Of a DNA stretch of 64,000 nt, positions 43,703 to 53,114 are shown one piece after another. Position 1 is the first letter of the stretch. The number at the start of each line of letters is the position of its first letter. Both the position numbers and the translations under genes were made by a program. The DNA lies in NCBI RefSeq assembly GCF_030503435.1, contig NZ_JAUKPO010000010.1, forward strand, positions 161,796-225,795. The letters are read 5' to 3'. This DNA comes from Rhodocytophaga aerolata. GTDB lineage: Bacteria > Bacteroidota > Bacteroidia > Cytophagales > 172606-1. A model generated the notes under the pieces. That model was not told the origin of the DNA, searched no databases, and saw only the letters and a program-made list of their open reading frames with translations.

Positions 43703-43746
43703 TTTCTTCTTTTGTATTGTTGAGCATCATTTATATTCAACCCCCC

Positions 43747-45327
43747 TCACGGATTCACCACCCCTGCTTCTCTGGCTTTTTGTTCATAGAGTTTCACCAA
43801 GTTCGCTACCTTTTGTGGGTTGGTTGTAGCCAGGTTACGTGTTTCGGTGCGGTCGTTTTCCATGTCATACAACTCCCAGGGAGCATTCTTTTCGGCTACC
43901 AGTTTCCATTTTCCCTGCCGGATGCCCCGGCTGCCAAAATGCTCCCATATCAATTCGCTATGGCCCTTCCATGGATTATTAGTAATCAGGGGTAGCCAGC
44001 TTTTGCCATCCAAGGCTTGCAAAGAATTGCCTTTGCCGGATGCAGGATAGGTAGTTCCGGCAATCTCCAGGCAGGTGGGCATAATATCCATAATGTGTGT
44101 AACATCGGGTACCAGCCTGGCTTTTTTGATGGCTGCCGGCCAGTGAATAATCAGCGGGCTGGCAATGCCTCCTTCATGGATATGCGACTTATACCGCCGG
44201 AATGGGGTATTACTGGCATGAGCCCAGCGGTTTTCATAGCCCACATACGATGTTTCATTGCCCACTTTGCCCGACAACTGTTCTTCCGTCATACCCTCTT
44301 TAAGCTTTTTAGTATAAATGTGTGGAATTTCTGCACAGCCGCCATTGTCTGCCAGAAAGAAAATTACCGTATTTTCCAGCTCTCCTTGCTCTTCTAACTT
44401 CCGGATGATTTTTCCTATTCCTTCATCCATAATACTTACCATAGCGGCATATACGGCCATCCGCCGGTCCCAATGCTCCTTGCGGGGTTCCGCTTCCCAG
44501 GCGGTTACCATAGAATCGCGGATAGACTGTGGCCATTTGGAGGAGATAATTCCCTCTTTCACTAATCTTCCGTACCGCTCTTTTCGAACCTGGTCCCATC
44601 CTTTGGTATAGCTTCCTAGGTACTTTTGCACATCTGCTTCCGGCGCGTGCAGCGGCCAGTGTGGGGCCGTATAAGCCAGATAGAGGAAATAAGGGTTGCC
44701 GGATGCATGCCCTTTATCTATAAATTGTAACGCTTTATCGGTATAGGCTCTGGTGGCATAAAAACCTTTCCCAGGCTTTATGCGGGTATTATTTTCCAGA
44801 AAGGTGCGGCCTTCATCGAGTGTATAAAAACTGCTGGCACCACTGATGAGTCCATAATATTCATCGAACCCCCGTTGCCTGGGCCAGTAAAGACTATCTT
44901 CGCCTACATGCCATTTACCTGACATATAGGTTTGGTATCCGGCCCCTTTCAGCGCTTCGGCCATAGTGAGTGTAGTAGGCAACAAATGGCCGGCATACGT
45001 CCCTGGTTCTACCATTTCGCCAATACCGGCTTTATGCGGATACTGGCCAGTCAGCAAAGAGGCTCTGGAAGGACAGCAGCGGGCCGCATTGTAAAACTGG
45101 GTAAACCGCAAGCCTTTTCTGCCCAGACGGTCCAGGTTGGGTGTGCGTATTTCTCCACCATAACAACCGATATCTGAAAAGCCCATATCATCTGCCATAA
45201 TGAGAATAATATTAGGACGTTTACTGGCTGTTGCCGGCATTTGCGGCGATGAAGCAGCAGAAGCTAACAAAAGAATTAACAGCCAGCTGGCAAGGGTATA
45301 GTGTTTATTCCGGAAGAAAAAAGGCAT
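43747..45327 (-). CDS. Exported sulfatase (family S1)
   Basis: A 526-residue arylsulfatase-type enzyme with a signal peptide (LLASAASS). Visible: NIILIMADDMGFSDIG (Asp46, Asp47), AARCCPSRASLLTG with Cys84 as the formylglycine precursor (C-x-P-S-R), YMSGKWHVGE, HWPLHAP and FFLADNGGCAE. It lacks an added C-terminal module. Its formylglycine must be made by an enzyme encoded elsewhere, since the SUMF1 protein here lacks one key Cys. It is divergent from nagB across 218 bases. Confidence 0.93.
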   Translation of the reverse strand: MPFFFRNKHYTLASWLLILLLASAASSPQMPATASKRPNIILIMADDMGFSDIGCYGGEIRTPNLDRLGRKGLRFTQFYNAARCCPSRASLLTGQYPHKAGIGEMVEPGTYAGHLLPTTLTMAEALKGAGYQTYMSGKWHVGEDSLYWPRQRGFDEYYGLISGASSFYTLDEGRTFLENNTRIKPGKGFYATRAYTDKALQFIDKGHASGNPYFLYLAYTAPHWPLHAPEADVQKYLGSYTKGWDQVRKERYGRLVKEGIISSKWPQSIRDSMVTAWEAEPRKEHWDRRMAVYAAMVSIMDEGIGKIIRKLEEQGELENTVIFFLADNGGCAEIPHIYTKKLKEGMTEEQLSGKVGNETSYVGYENRWAHASNTPFRRYKSHIHEGGIASPLIIHWPAAIKKARLVPDVTHIMDIMPTCLEIAGTTYPASGKGNSLQALDGKSWLPLITNNPWKGHSELIWEHFGSRGIRQGKWKLVAEKNAPWELYDMENDRTETRNLATTNPQKVANLVKLYEQKAREAGVVNP

Positions 45328-45545
45328 TTTAGTTGGCTAAGGTTAGGCAAGTGTTGAATATAAGATAGTTTTCTTAATCAGATTTTTACACAGCAAGCTT
45401 CCAGTTGTTTGTATAGTAGTTTTCCAAGTTACCTGATGGATAACGGTCAATGTACGTGTGTAAAAATTTAAATTATCAGATTTGTATTACTTTCTCAACT
45501 ATTTATATAATTTTCTCTCAGATATAAAGCTTAACTCTTGCCCAT

Positions 45546-46292
45546 ATGGAAGTAATCATTACAAGAAATCCACAGGAACTTGGCACACAAGCAGGTAATA
45601 CAGCGGCTGATTTATTAGTAGAAGCTATCCGCTTGAAAGGGCATGCTTATCTCATTTTAGCCACCGGTACCAGCCAGTTTGAAACCTTGCAGCAATTAAT
45701 CTCCCGGACTGATATTGACTGGAGAAAGGTAGTAATGTTCCATTTAGACGAATACATTGGTTTACCAATAACTGCCCCGGCTAGTTTCCGGAAATACCTG
45801 CAAGAACGGTTTCTGAATAAAGTTCCACCTTTGCAAGCTGTTCATCTGATCAATGGGGAAGCAAATCCGCAACAGGAATGCCAACAGTTGAATGAGATCA
45901 TCAGCCGGCATCCCATAGATGTGGCGCTGGTGGGGGTTGGCGAAAATGGACACCTGGCGTTTAATGACCCTCCGGCAGATTTTGATACAGAAGTGCCCTA
46001 TATTGTTGTAGAATTAGATGAACAATGCCGGAAGCAACAGTTAGGCGAGGGTTGGTTTGCTTCTCTGGAAGATGTACCCACGCAAGCGATTAGCATGTCT
46101 ATCAGACAAATTTTGAAGTCGAAGCAGATTGTTTGTTCGGTTCCGGATGCCCGCAAAGCCCAGGCCGTAAAAAATTGCCTGGAAGGTCCGGTGGATAACC
46201 GCTATCCATCCAGTATCCTGCAACAACATCCGCATTGCTATTTTTATCTGGATGAGGCATCAGCCCAGTTATTAAGTAAGAAAGTGGGATAA
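45546..46292 (+). CDS. nagB: Glucosamine-6-phosphate deaminase
   Basis: A 248-residue cytosolic enzyme converting glucosamine-6-phosphate to fructose-6-phosphate and ammonia. Motifs: LATGTSQFETLQQL (phosphate loop), VMFHLDEYIGL (catalytic Asp), VALVGVGENGHLAFNDPPADF (catalytic Glu/His region), SMSIRQILKSKQIVCSV and KAQAVKNCLEGPV. It is slightly shorter than E. coli NagB (266), as in many Bacteroidota copies. With the sulfatases and the PIG-L and polysaccharide deacetylases nearby it suggests use of sulfated or acetylated amino-sugar glycans. Confidence 0.92.
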   Translation: MEVIITRNPQELGTQAGNTAADLLVEAIRLKGHAYLILATGTSQFETLQQLISRTDIDWRKVVMFHLDEYIGLPITAPASFRKYLQERFLNKVPPLQAVHLINGEANPQQECQQLNEIISRHPIDVALVGVGENGHLAFNDPPADFDTEVPYIVVELDEQCRKQQLGEGWFASLEDVPTQAISMSIRQILKSKQIVCSVPDARKAQAVKNCLEGPVDNRYPSSILQQHPHCYFYLDEASAQLLSKKVG

Positions 46293-46412
46293 ACCAGGTA
46301 CTTGTAGCTCAAGATACACGTCTATCTACTTGTATAACCATTTATACACTTTATATGGCATATTATGTTGAGATAGAGCAAATTAATACATTCCACCAAA
46401 CGCTCTCCCGAT

Positions 46413-47009
46413 ATGGCTACTTCCCGTAAATGGTTAAACACCTTAGACTGCACCCTATATACAGTTGGGTTTATCAAACAGCATTATCTTATGATTCTCG
46501 CCTTGGGCCTGGTAGCTGCCTTTGGCCGGGCTATTCAGTTGAAGGCTTTTGGCCCTGTCAGTCCTTTGTCGCATACATTACTGGAAATTGTAATTGAATC
46601 ATCCAGAATACTGTTGTTTTTGTACGTATTGGGGCTGTCTAACATCAGAAGCGGATTTTTAAAAATACTTCATTTATTTACGAATAAGCCCGGCCGCAGG
46701 CAAACCTGGCACACAGCCATCAGAACCATCCGCGGCAGATGGCTTGCCCTGCTGATTAACCTGGGTGTGTTTGCCTGTATTGCTTTTTTGTTCAATCTGT
46801 TTATTGACCATATTGCTTACCAAACTTGCCTGTTGCTTACCTTAAAAGATCATCAGGTAGTTGACCAACAAAGTTCTGCCTGGACAGTAATTCTGTTTTT
46901 CAAAAATCTTTCTGTCATTCCTTTCACTATTGTGTTTGAAGTGCTGTTTCTGTTATGGCTTACCAACCGCTTGCCTAAATCTGTAGCTTATAGTTCTTTT
47001 AGCAAATAA
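46413..47009 (+). CDS. Predicted four-helix membrane protein
   Basis: A 198-residue protein with hydrophobic segments at about 24-42, 58-77, 109-131 and 153-182 and Arg/Lys-rich loops between (RIRSGFLKIL, NKPGRRQTWHTAIRTIRGRW). I do not recognise a family. It follows nagB by 120 bases, and a perfect 33-base palindrome follows its stop by 20 bases. Confidence 0.6.
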   Translation: MATSRKWLNTLDCTLYTVGFIKQHYLMILALGLVAAFGRAIQLKAFGPVSPLSHTLLEIVIESSRILLFLYVLGLSNIRSGFLKILHLFTNKPGRRQTWHTAIRTIRGRWLALLINLGVFACIAFLFNLFIDHIAYQTCLLLTLKDHQVVDQQSSAWTVILFFKNLSVIPFTIVFEVLFLLWLTNRLPKSVAYSSFSK

Positions 47010-47391
47010 TTACGTAATATTTAAGCTCAAACCTGTTAGGTTTTCAAAACCTAACAGGTTTCTACTTGAGTAATCATTCCTTGCAAAAGCTGTGCGGTTG
47101 TAAACCTATACTTGTCTGGCTGAGTATAGACTTTTGTTTTTTTATCAAATGGAAAACACGCTGCCTGGTATATACTAGATATTCTTCTATTTTCTTTGGT
47201 CATCTGATAAGCATTTTATAATTTCCCGGTGGACGGGAACCTCTATATTGGAATCATCTTTCCGGGTGATTTTTATGATGGAAAACCTTTGATACGTTTC
47301 CGCTCCCAGGCTTTGGAAAGCAGCTCGTGAATAATCTATAAATCACGTTCAACAGGGTAATCAGTAACCAAACCATAACCATTTTGACTGT
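47010..47391. other. Intergenic region with palindrome copy 3
   Basis: No gene is seen. It contains the palindrome at 47029-47061 and the presumed promoter of the Tat-exported hydrolase. The reading frame over 47361-47546 on the minus strand is a shadow. Confidence 0.5.
47029..47061. repeat. Dispersed 33-base palindrome, copy 3 (perfect)
   Basis: AAACCTGTTAGGTTTT (47029-47044), one central C, and its exact complement AAAACCTAACAGGTTT (47046-47061): a 16-base perfect inverted repeat with a one-base centre. It lies 20 bases after a plus-strand stop. Confidence 0.9.
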
Positions 47392-48675
47392 ATGGGAAAC
47401 ACCAGGCGGCACTTTATTAAACAGACAGCACTGGCCAGCATTAGCCTCTCCGGAAGTAGTTTGCTACCCAATGAACTTCGTATATTCGACAAACCCACTG
47501 ACTCTATGCTTTCTGAAACTATTGTTGCCGACACTACGCCGAGCATGATTGGCGCTTATGGTCCATGGGCTGCCAAACGGCTAGATACTCAACTACCGGC
47601 TTTATCTTTCCGGAAAAAAGAATGGACAGACCTGGAGAAGTGGCGGGAAGCAGCTAAAACCCGTGTGTTGGAAAGATTGGCTGTTCCGGAAATAAGTGGC
47701 ACGCCAGAAGTGAAAGTAAACAAGCAATATACCTACGACGGCTTACACATCGAAGAACTCAGCTGGCAGCTTCCCTATGGGCGGCCTACTGAAGCACTTT
47801 TACTTAAACCTGCTAATGCCAAAGGCCCACTTCCCGGAATTCTGGCCTTTCATGACCATGGGGGCAACAAGTACTTTGGCACCCGTAAGATTACCCGTAC
47901 ATCCGATAAACCACACACCCTGATACAAGCACATCAGGAACACTATTATAGCGGCCGGGCATGGGCTAACGAAATTGCCAAACAAGGCTATGTGGTACTG
48001 GTGTCGGATGCCTTTCCGTTTGCCAGCCGCCGGGTGCTGTTGCAGGATGTACCTACCGCTATCCGCCAGGGTTTAAGTGACCAGGACCCGGAAAATCCGA
48101 AGAATATTGAGGCGTATAACCAGTGGGCGAGTGAACATGAGCACATTATGGCTAAATCCTTATTTTGTGCAGGTACCACCTGGCCGGCCGTATTTTTTGC
48201 TGAAGACCAGAAAGCCCTGGATATCTTGTGTGCCCGTAAAGATGTGGATGCAAGCCGGATTGGTTGCGGAGGATTATCCGGAGGAGGCATGCGCTCGGTA
48301 TACCTGGGCGGACTGGACCCCCGTATTAAATGTGCCGTAAGTGTAGGCTTTATGACTACCTGGAAAGACTTTGCCCTGCACAAATCCTATACCCATACCT
48401 GGATGATTTATGTACCCTTGCTGCCCAACGAGTTAGATTTTCCTGAAATTATGGCCTTACGTGCCCCACTGCCTACCCTGGTGCTGAACGATGAAGATGA
48501 TAACTTGTTTACGATGCCGGAAATGAAAAGGGCAGATACGATCCTGGCAGAAGTATATAAAAAAGCAAATGCCGCCGACAAGTACAAATGCTCGTTCTAC
48601 CCCGGTCCGCATAAGTTTGATACAGCTATGCAAAAAGAAGCGTTTGCCTGGTTTGATAAATGGCTAAAAAGCTAA
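47392..48675 (+). CDS. Tat-exported alpha/beta hydrolase (acetyl-xylan-esterase/dienelactone-hydrolase-like)
   Basis: A 427-residue protein with a twin-arginine signal (NTRRHFIKQTALASISL). The hydrolase fold has GILAFHDHGGNK (oxyanion), GCGGLSGGGMRSVYLGG (nucleophile Ser), LPTLVLNDEDDNLFT (Asp) and YPGPHKFD (His). The size and the N-terminal 100-residue cap resemble the abhydrolase family often found near glycan enzymes, likely deacylating a saccharide; substrate is inference. A degraded copy of the 33-base palindrome follows 15 bases after its stop. Confidence 0.8.
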   Translation: MGNTRRHFIKQTALASISLSGSSLLPNELRIFDKPTDSMLSETIVADTTPSMIGAYGPWAAKRLDTQLPALSFRKKEWTDLEKWREAAKTRVLERLAVPEISGTPEVKVNKQYTYDGLHIEELSWQLPYGRPTEALLLKPANAKGPLPGILAFHDHGGNKYFGTRKITRTSDKPHTLIQAHQEHYYSGRAWANEIAKQGYVVLVSDAFPFASRRVLLQDVPTAIRQGLSDQDPENPKNIEAYNQWASEHEHIMAKSLFCAGTTWPAVFFAEDQKALDILCARKDVDASRIGCGGLSGGGMRSVYLGGLDPRIKCAVSVGFMTTWKDFALHKSYTHTWMIYVPLLPNELDFPEIMALRAPLPTLVLNDEDDNLFTMPEMKRADTILAEVYKKANAADKYKCSFYPGPHKFDTAMQKEAFAWFDKWLKS

Positions 48676-48689
48676 CGGCTGTTTTCTGA

Positions 48690-48722
48690 AAACTTGTTAA
48701 ATTCTGGAAACCTAACCTGGTT
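48690..48722. repeat. Dispersed 33-base palindrome, copy 4 (degraded)
   Basis: Aligned by hand, 24 of 33 positions match the perfect copy at 47029-47061; the arms AAACTTGTTAAATT and GAAACCTAACCTGGTT no longer pair fully. Same placement, 15 bases after a plus-strand stop, and between convergent genes. Confidence 0.5.
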
Positions 48723-48745
48723 GAATACGCCTTGCTAGCAAAAAT

Positions 48746-50290
48746 TTAGGGTTGTTTTTTAGGGAAAAATACTTTGAATTCGGTGCCAACATCCGGTTTG
48801 CTGGCTACTTCTATACGCCCGTTTTTATTTTCGATGATCCGCTTTATCATATAAAGGCCTATGCCTGAGCCTTCCACATGGTTGTGAAACCGTTTAAATA
48901 ACGAGAATAATTTAGCTTGCTGAGTCTCTGTTAAGCCTAAGCCATTATCTTTTACCGACAATACGATGTAAGCATCTTCTGCATAGGTACTGATTGTTAT
49001 ATGGAGCGGCCTGGCAGCTGAGCGGAACTTCATGGCATTGCTCAACAGATTATAAAGAATACTTCTCAGGTAAGCCCGGTTAAATTCAATATCCTCCACA
49101 GCTAAATTTTCTTCGAGTATAGCACCCGAATCAAGTAGCTGTTGCTCAACATCTAGTTTTATTTGGTGGAGTATTTCTTTAAACGAAATAGTTTCAGCAC
49201 TTTGCTCTACATCCTTCTGAACTTTGGTAATCTCTGTCAGATTTGCGATGGTCTGCGTTAAATTTTCTATTGAGACATTCATCAGATCCAGGATTTTCTT
49301 TTCAGCAGGGCTTGCTTTCTGGTTTAGCTGTTTCTCCAGCACGGCAATGAGTCCTTGCAAGTTAGCAATGGGAGCTTTTAAATCGTGTGAAGCGGTGTAG
49401 ATAAAATTATCAAGGTCTGTATTGATCTTGTGTAATTCTTTATTTTTTTGCATCAACTCTTCATTCCGGACCTTTTCTGTAAGGTCGCGCGTAATCTTAG
49501 AGTACCCGATCAGTCTGTTCTGCTCATTATAAATAGGTGTGATCAATACATTAGCCCAGAACGTGGAGCCGTTTTTGCGCAGCCGCCAGCCTTCATCTTC
49601 AAAGCGGCCATTTTCCTTGGCTTTTTTCAACTCATAGTCGGGAAACCGGTCGGCTATGGCCTGTGGCGGGTAAAATACCGAAAAATGCCGGCCAATAATC
49701 TGTTCGGATGTATAGCCGGTAATCCGCTCTGCGCCAATGTTCCAGCTGGTTACATGCCCATCCGTGCCAATCATAAAAATGGCATAATCCCGTATACCTT
49801 CAATAAGCAGGCGTGAGCGTTCTTCACTTTCGTACATCTCCTTGTTAGCCCGGATCAGCTTTTCTTCCAGTTTTTTCCGTTCTGTCAGGTCTCTGGTCAC
49901 TTTGGAAAAGCCAATGTGTCTGTGCTCCTCATTAAATATAGCAGTAATCACCACATTGGCCCAGAACGTGGAGCCATCTTTACGCAGCCGCCAGCCTTCG
50001 TCTTCAAAACGGCCATCTTCTCTGGCTTTTTTCAACTCATAGTCGGGAAATTTATCTGCTATAGCTTGTGGCAGATAAAAGGCAGAAAAATGCCGGCCAA
50101 TAATTTCTTCCGCTTTATAGCCTTTTATCCGTTCGGCACCAATATTCCAGGTAAGAATTTTTCCGGTAGTATCGAGCATAAAAATGGCATAGTCGCGCAC
50201 ACCCTCTACCATCAGTTTATAGACTGATTCACTGTTCTTTAGAATATTATTATTCTCTTTTACTAAATTTTCGTCATCGGTTTTACTCAT
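48746..50290 (-). CDS. Cytosolic histidine kinase with two near-identical PAS domains
   Basis: 514 residues without membrane helices. PAS/PAC 1 (about 25-140) and PAS/PAC 2 (about 150-265) share long blocks such as WNIGAERI, EEIIGRHFS, QAIADKFPDYELKKA and GRFEDEGWRLRK, so one arose by internal duplication. A short coiled coil leads to HisKA (TASHDLKAPIANLQGL, His in SHDLK) and a HATPase domain (NLLSNAMKFRSA, DNGLGL, GSGIGLYMIKRI). No receiver is encoded next to it; it is a lone gene, so its partner is elsewhere. Confidence 0.9.
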   Translation of the reverse strand: MSKTDDENLVKENNNILKNSESVYKLMVEGVRDYAIFMLDTTGKILTWNIGAERIKGYKAEEIIGRHFSAFYLPQAIADKFPDYELKKAREDGRFEDEGWRLRKDGSTFWANVVITAIFNEEHRHIGFSKVTRDLTERKKLEEKLIRANKEMYESEERSRLLIEGIRDYAIFMIGTDGHVTSWNIGAERITGYTSEQIIGRHFSVFYPPQAIADRFPDYELKKAKENGRFEDEGWRLRKNGSTFWANVLITPIYNEQNRLIGYSKITRDLTEKVRNEELMQKNKELHKINTDLDNFIYTASHDLKAPIANLQGLIAVLEKQLNQKASPAEKKILDLMNVSIENLTQTIANLTEITKVQKDVEQSAETISFKEILHQIKLDVEQQLLDSGAILEENLAVEDIEFNRAYLRSILYNLLSNAMKFRSAARPLHITISTYAEDAYIVLSVKDNGLGLTETQQAKLFSLFKRFHNHVEGSGIGLYMIKRIIENKNGRIEVASKPDVGTEFKVFFPKKQP

Positions 50291-50620
50291 AGTCTATAGA
50301 TTGAACTGCCAGTAGTAGTAAAAACTTTTAACCCAATACGGATGAGGCTACTATAAAATTTTTTGCTCCACTATTTATAAACTATTTTGTTGGTTACTCT
50401 GAGCATCTAATCGGTCCGGACAGCTATCTGTTGCAACTCCATTAAAACCATTTCTGGTCAGTAAATCGGGTGTTCCGAAAGTGCCTGTATCAGGCTTAAG
50501 CACGTAAAATGGGCACAAATGTTTAACATTTCATAGCTTTTCAACGTAAAAGGTTTAATTTTTCCGCAGGCAGAGTCCGTTTTCTTCCAATCTGACAGCT
50601 ACATACGCTATACAAAAAGT
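50291..50620. other. 330-base intergenic region
   Basis: No gene, hairpin or repeat is seen; it holds the promoter region of the PAS kinase and the trailer of the OPT gene. Confidence 0.5.
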
Positions 50621-52933
50621 TTAATGACGGCTGCTTTTGCCTTGAAAAATACGTTCGAGGCCTGCATAATACAACAGCACTACCAACACCAGAAAAGGAA
50701 GCAGCGCCAGCCAGTCGGAATGGTTACCGGCATAAAATGGGTTATAGGCTTCCGACCAGCTGGTAAAAGATGCCATGGTGCCGCTTAAAAATTCTGTAGC
50801 CAGTGCCACCATAATACCTGCCAACGCGCCGCCCGCAATATAGCCAGATGCCAGCAGCACACCAGGACTTTTATCTGTTTCGGCAATTACTTCTTCTTCT
50901 GTCAGGTTGCGCCCCTGGAGCTTTCGTATCAAATCTTTATCCACCATCCAGCGTACCAATCCGCCCACAAAAATAGGTGCAGACACAGCGATGGGCAAAT
51001 ATAATCCTACAGCAAAAGCCAGGGAAGGAATGCCTGACAGTTCCAGTACGACAGCAATCATCACACCCAGCAGCACCAGGCTCCAGGGCAACTCCTGGCT
51101 GAGAATGCCTTTAATAATATAACTCATTAAAGTAGCTTTGGGTGCATTGTATTTGGTAACGGTGGTGCCATCTACCCGGGTACGGATGGTGCCATTAATG
51201 CCAGGATCTACCAGGTAGACAGGTTTGCCATCTGCATTGACTAAATAACGTCCGGTCTCCCCGTTTGCTTCTGTATTATGCCAAACATAGTATGAATTTG
51301 AATCTTTCAGGGAAGCATCTTCTACCTGCTCTTGTTTGGGTTCGCCCTCATGCTGCACCAGCTGACTGGCCTGCACCCGGAATTCGGTAGGAAACGTAGC
51401 TGCTGCCACTGGCACATATACGGTAGAGGCATTGTTAAGGCTGATCAGAATGGGACCTAAGACCAGGGCTGAAGCTAGGGCTCCGGTCAATATGGCAATT
51501 TGCTGCCTCCAGGGCGTACCGCCTACATGAAAGCCAGTTTTTAAGTCCTGGGAAGTAGTACCTCCGTTAGAAGCGGCAATGCAAACGATACCCCCTACGG
51601 AGAGAGCTGTAACAAAATAAGGATCAGGCTGTGTCCAGCCCAGGAGCAGAAACACCAGGCAGGTCAGCAGCAGGGTGGCTACAGTCATCCCGGAAATGGG
51701 GTTAGACGAGGAACCAATTTCGCCGGTTAAGCGGGAAGAAACGGTTACAAACAAAAAGCCAAAAAGAATAATCAGGATGGCTCCCAGGATGTTCATTTTC
51801 AGCGTAGGCACAATAGCTATCACAATCATTAAGGCCAGAATACCACCTACCACCCATTTCATGGAAAGATCCTGGTCTGTCCTTGGCAATTCTTCTTGTA
51901 CCGTGTTTTTATTTCCTAGCCGGAAATCGGCAATACCCGACCGGATGCCATGGATAATTACCGGCAGTGAGCGGAATAAACTAATGATACCACCGGCGGC
52001 TACGGCACCTGCGCCAATGTAGAGAATATACGTACTTTGTATACTATCTTTTCCTTCCAGCGCCATGTCCCGGATCAGCAGGCCGGTAGCCGGGGTTACA
52101 GGCTCAGGTACGCCTGCTCCGAAAAACTTAATCATCGGAATAAGCACCAGGTAGGCCAGGGCACCTCCGGAAAACATAATTCCTGCTATTTTTGGCCCAA
52201 TAATATAGCCCACGCCCAGCAAGGCCGGGTTATTTTCCAAAGAAATAGAACCTCCCTGGAATGGCGCACCAAACTCTTTGCCCGGCACGTCTTTCCAGCT
52301 CTTGAAAACCTGCATCAAGGTATTGAACAGAAAGCCCAGCCCAAACCCAATCCCAATTACTTTGCCTCCACTGTTTACCTTGTCATCAGTCATTATTTTT
52401 TCAGCCTCAATCGACATCTTTCTGGATTCTTCATTGGCTCCTGCTTTTAATACTTCGGCACAAGCCGTTCCTTCCGGATACTTCAGGTAGCCATGCTGAT
52501 CTTTAATGAGGGCGCGGCGCAGGGGAATCATCATCAGAATGCCTAGCAAACCGCCCATAATGGCCACCATCGTTACCCGCCAGAACTCCAGATCGAAACC
52601 TAAAATCATAATGGCAGGCATGGTTACCCCCACGCCAAAGGCAATAGACTCCCCAGCACTTCCAGCTGTTTGCACAATGTTATGCTCTAAAATGGTGGCA
52701 TCGCGCAAACCCAGTTTAGAGAGTACCCGGAAAAGTGTAATAGAAATAACAGCTACCGGAATAGATGCCGATACGGTGAGCCCTACTTTTAACACCAGAT
52801 AGAGAGAAGAGGCACCAAAAACAATCCCCAGCAAGGTGCCTACAATGAGTGGAACCGGCGTGAGTTCACGCATTGTTTTTACACTGGCAGAGATATACGG
52901 GCGGAAGTTTGCTAGAAAAGGGTTGGTAGTCAT
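50621..52933 (-). CDS. OPT family oligopeptide transporter
   Basis: A 770-residue inner-membrane protein with about 16 hydrophobic helices and OPT hallmarks: VGTLLGIVFGASSLYLVLKVGLTVSASIP, LEHNIVQTAGSAGESIAFGVG, LKYPEGTACAEVLKAG, IGSSSNPISGMTVATLL and SNGGTTSQDLKTG. A hydrophilic loop (about 500-590) carries a domain unusual for small OPTs. The family imports small peptides, glutathione-like peptides or metal chelates by proton symport. Gamma-glutamyltransferase lies 181 bases upstream on the same strand; a peptide or glutathione salvage pair is plausible (inference). Confidence 0.92.
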   Translation of the reverse strand: MTTNPFLANFRPYISASVKTMRELTPVPLIVGTLLGIVFGASSLYLVLKVGLTVSASIPVAVISITLFRVLSKLGLRDATILEHNIVQTAGSAGESIAFGVGVTMPAIMILGFDLEFWRVTMVAIMGGLLGILMMIPLRRALIKDQHGYLKYPEGTACAEVLKAGANEESRKMSIEAEKIMTDDKVNSGGKVIGIGFGLGFLFNTLMQVFKSWKDVPGKEFGAPFQGGSISLENNPALLGVGYIIGPKIAGIMFSGGALAYLVLIPMIKFFGAGVPEPVTPATGLLIRDMALEGKDSIQSTYILYIGAGAVAAGGIISLFRSLPVIIHGIRSGIADFRLGNKNTVQEELPRTDQDLSMKWVVGGILALMIVIAIVPTLKMNILGAILIILFGFLFVTVSSRLTGEIGSSSNPISGMTVATLLLTCLVFLLLGWTQPDPYFVTALSVGGIVCIAASNGGTTSQDLKTGFHVGGTPWRQQIAILTGALASALVLGPILISLNNASTVYVPVAAATFPTEFRVQASQLVQHEGEPKQEQVEDASLKDSNSYYVWHNTEANGETGRYLVNADGKPVYLVDPGINGTIRTRVDGTTVTKYNAPKATLMSYIIKGILSQELPWSLVLLGVMIAVVLELSGIPSLAFAVGLYLPIAVSAPIFVGGLVRWMVDKDLIRKLQGRNLTEEEVIAETDKSPGVLLASGYIAGGALAGIMVALATEFLSGTMASFTSWSEAYNPFYAGNHSDWLALLPFLVLVVLLYYAGLERIFQGKSSRH

Positions 52934-53114
52934 AATATAATTAAAGCCTTAGTATACGTAATTTATCTGGCAACATGGGTGCAACTGCTCACTAATCAGC
53001 ATAAACGGTAGCAGGTTGGTAATATATTGAATTCAACGCTTAGTTAACTATTTTATGAGTATTTACTAAAAATAACCTTCCGATTATGGAAACAGTATTT
53101 TGTTACTTATTTAG

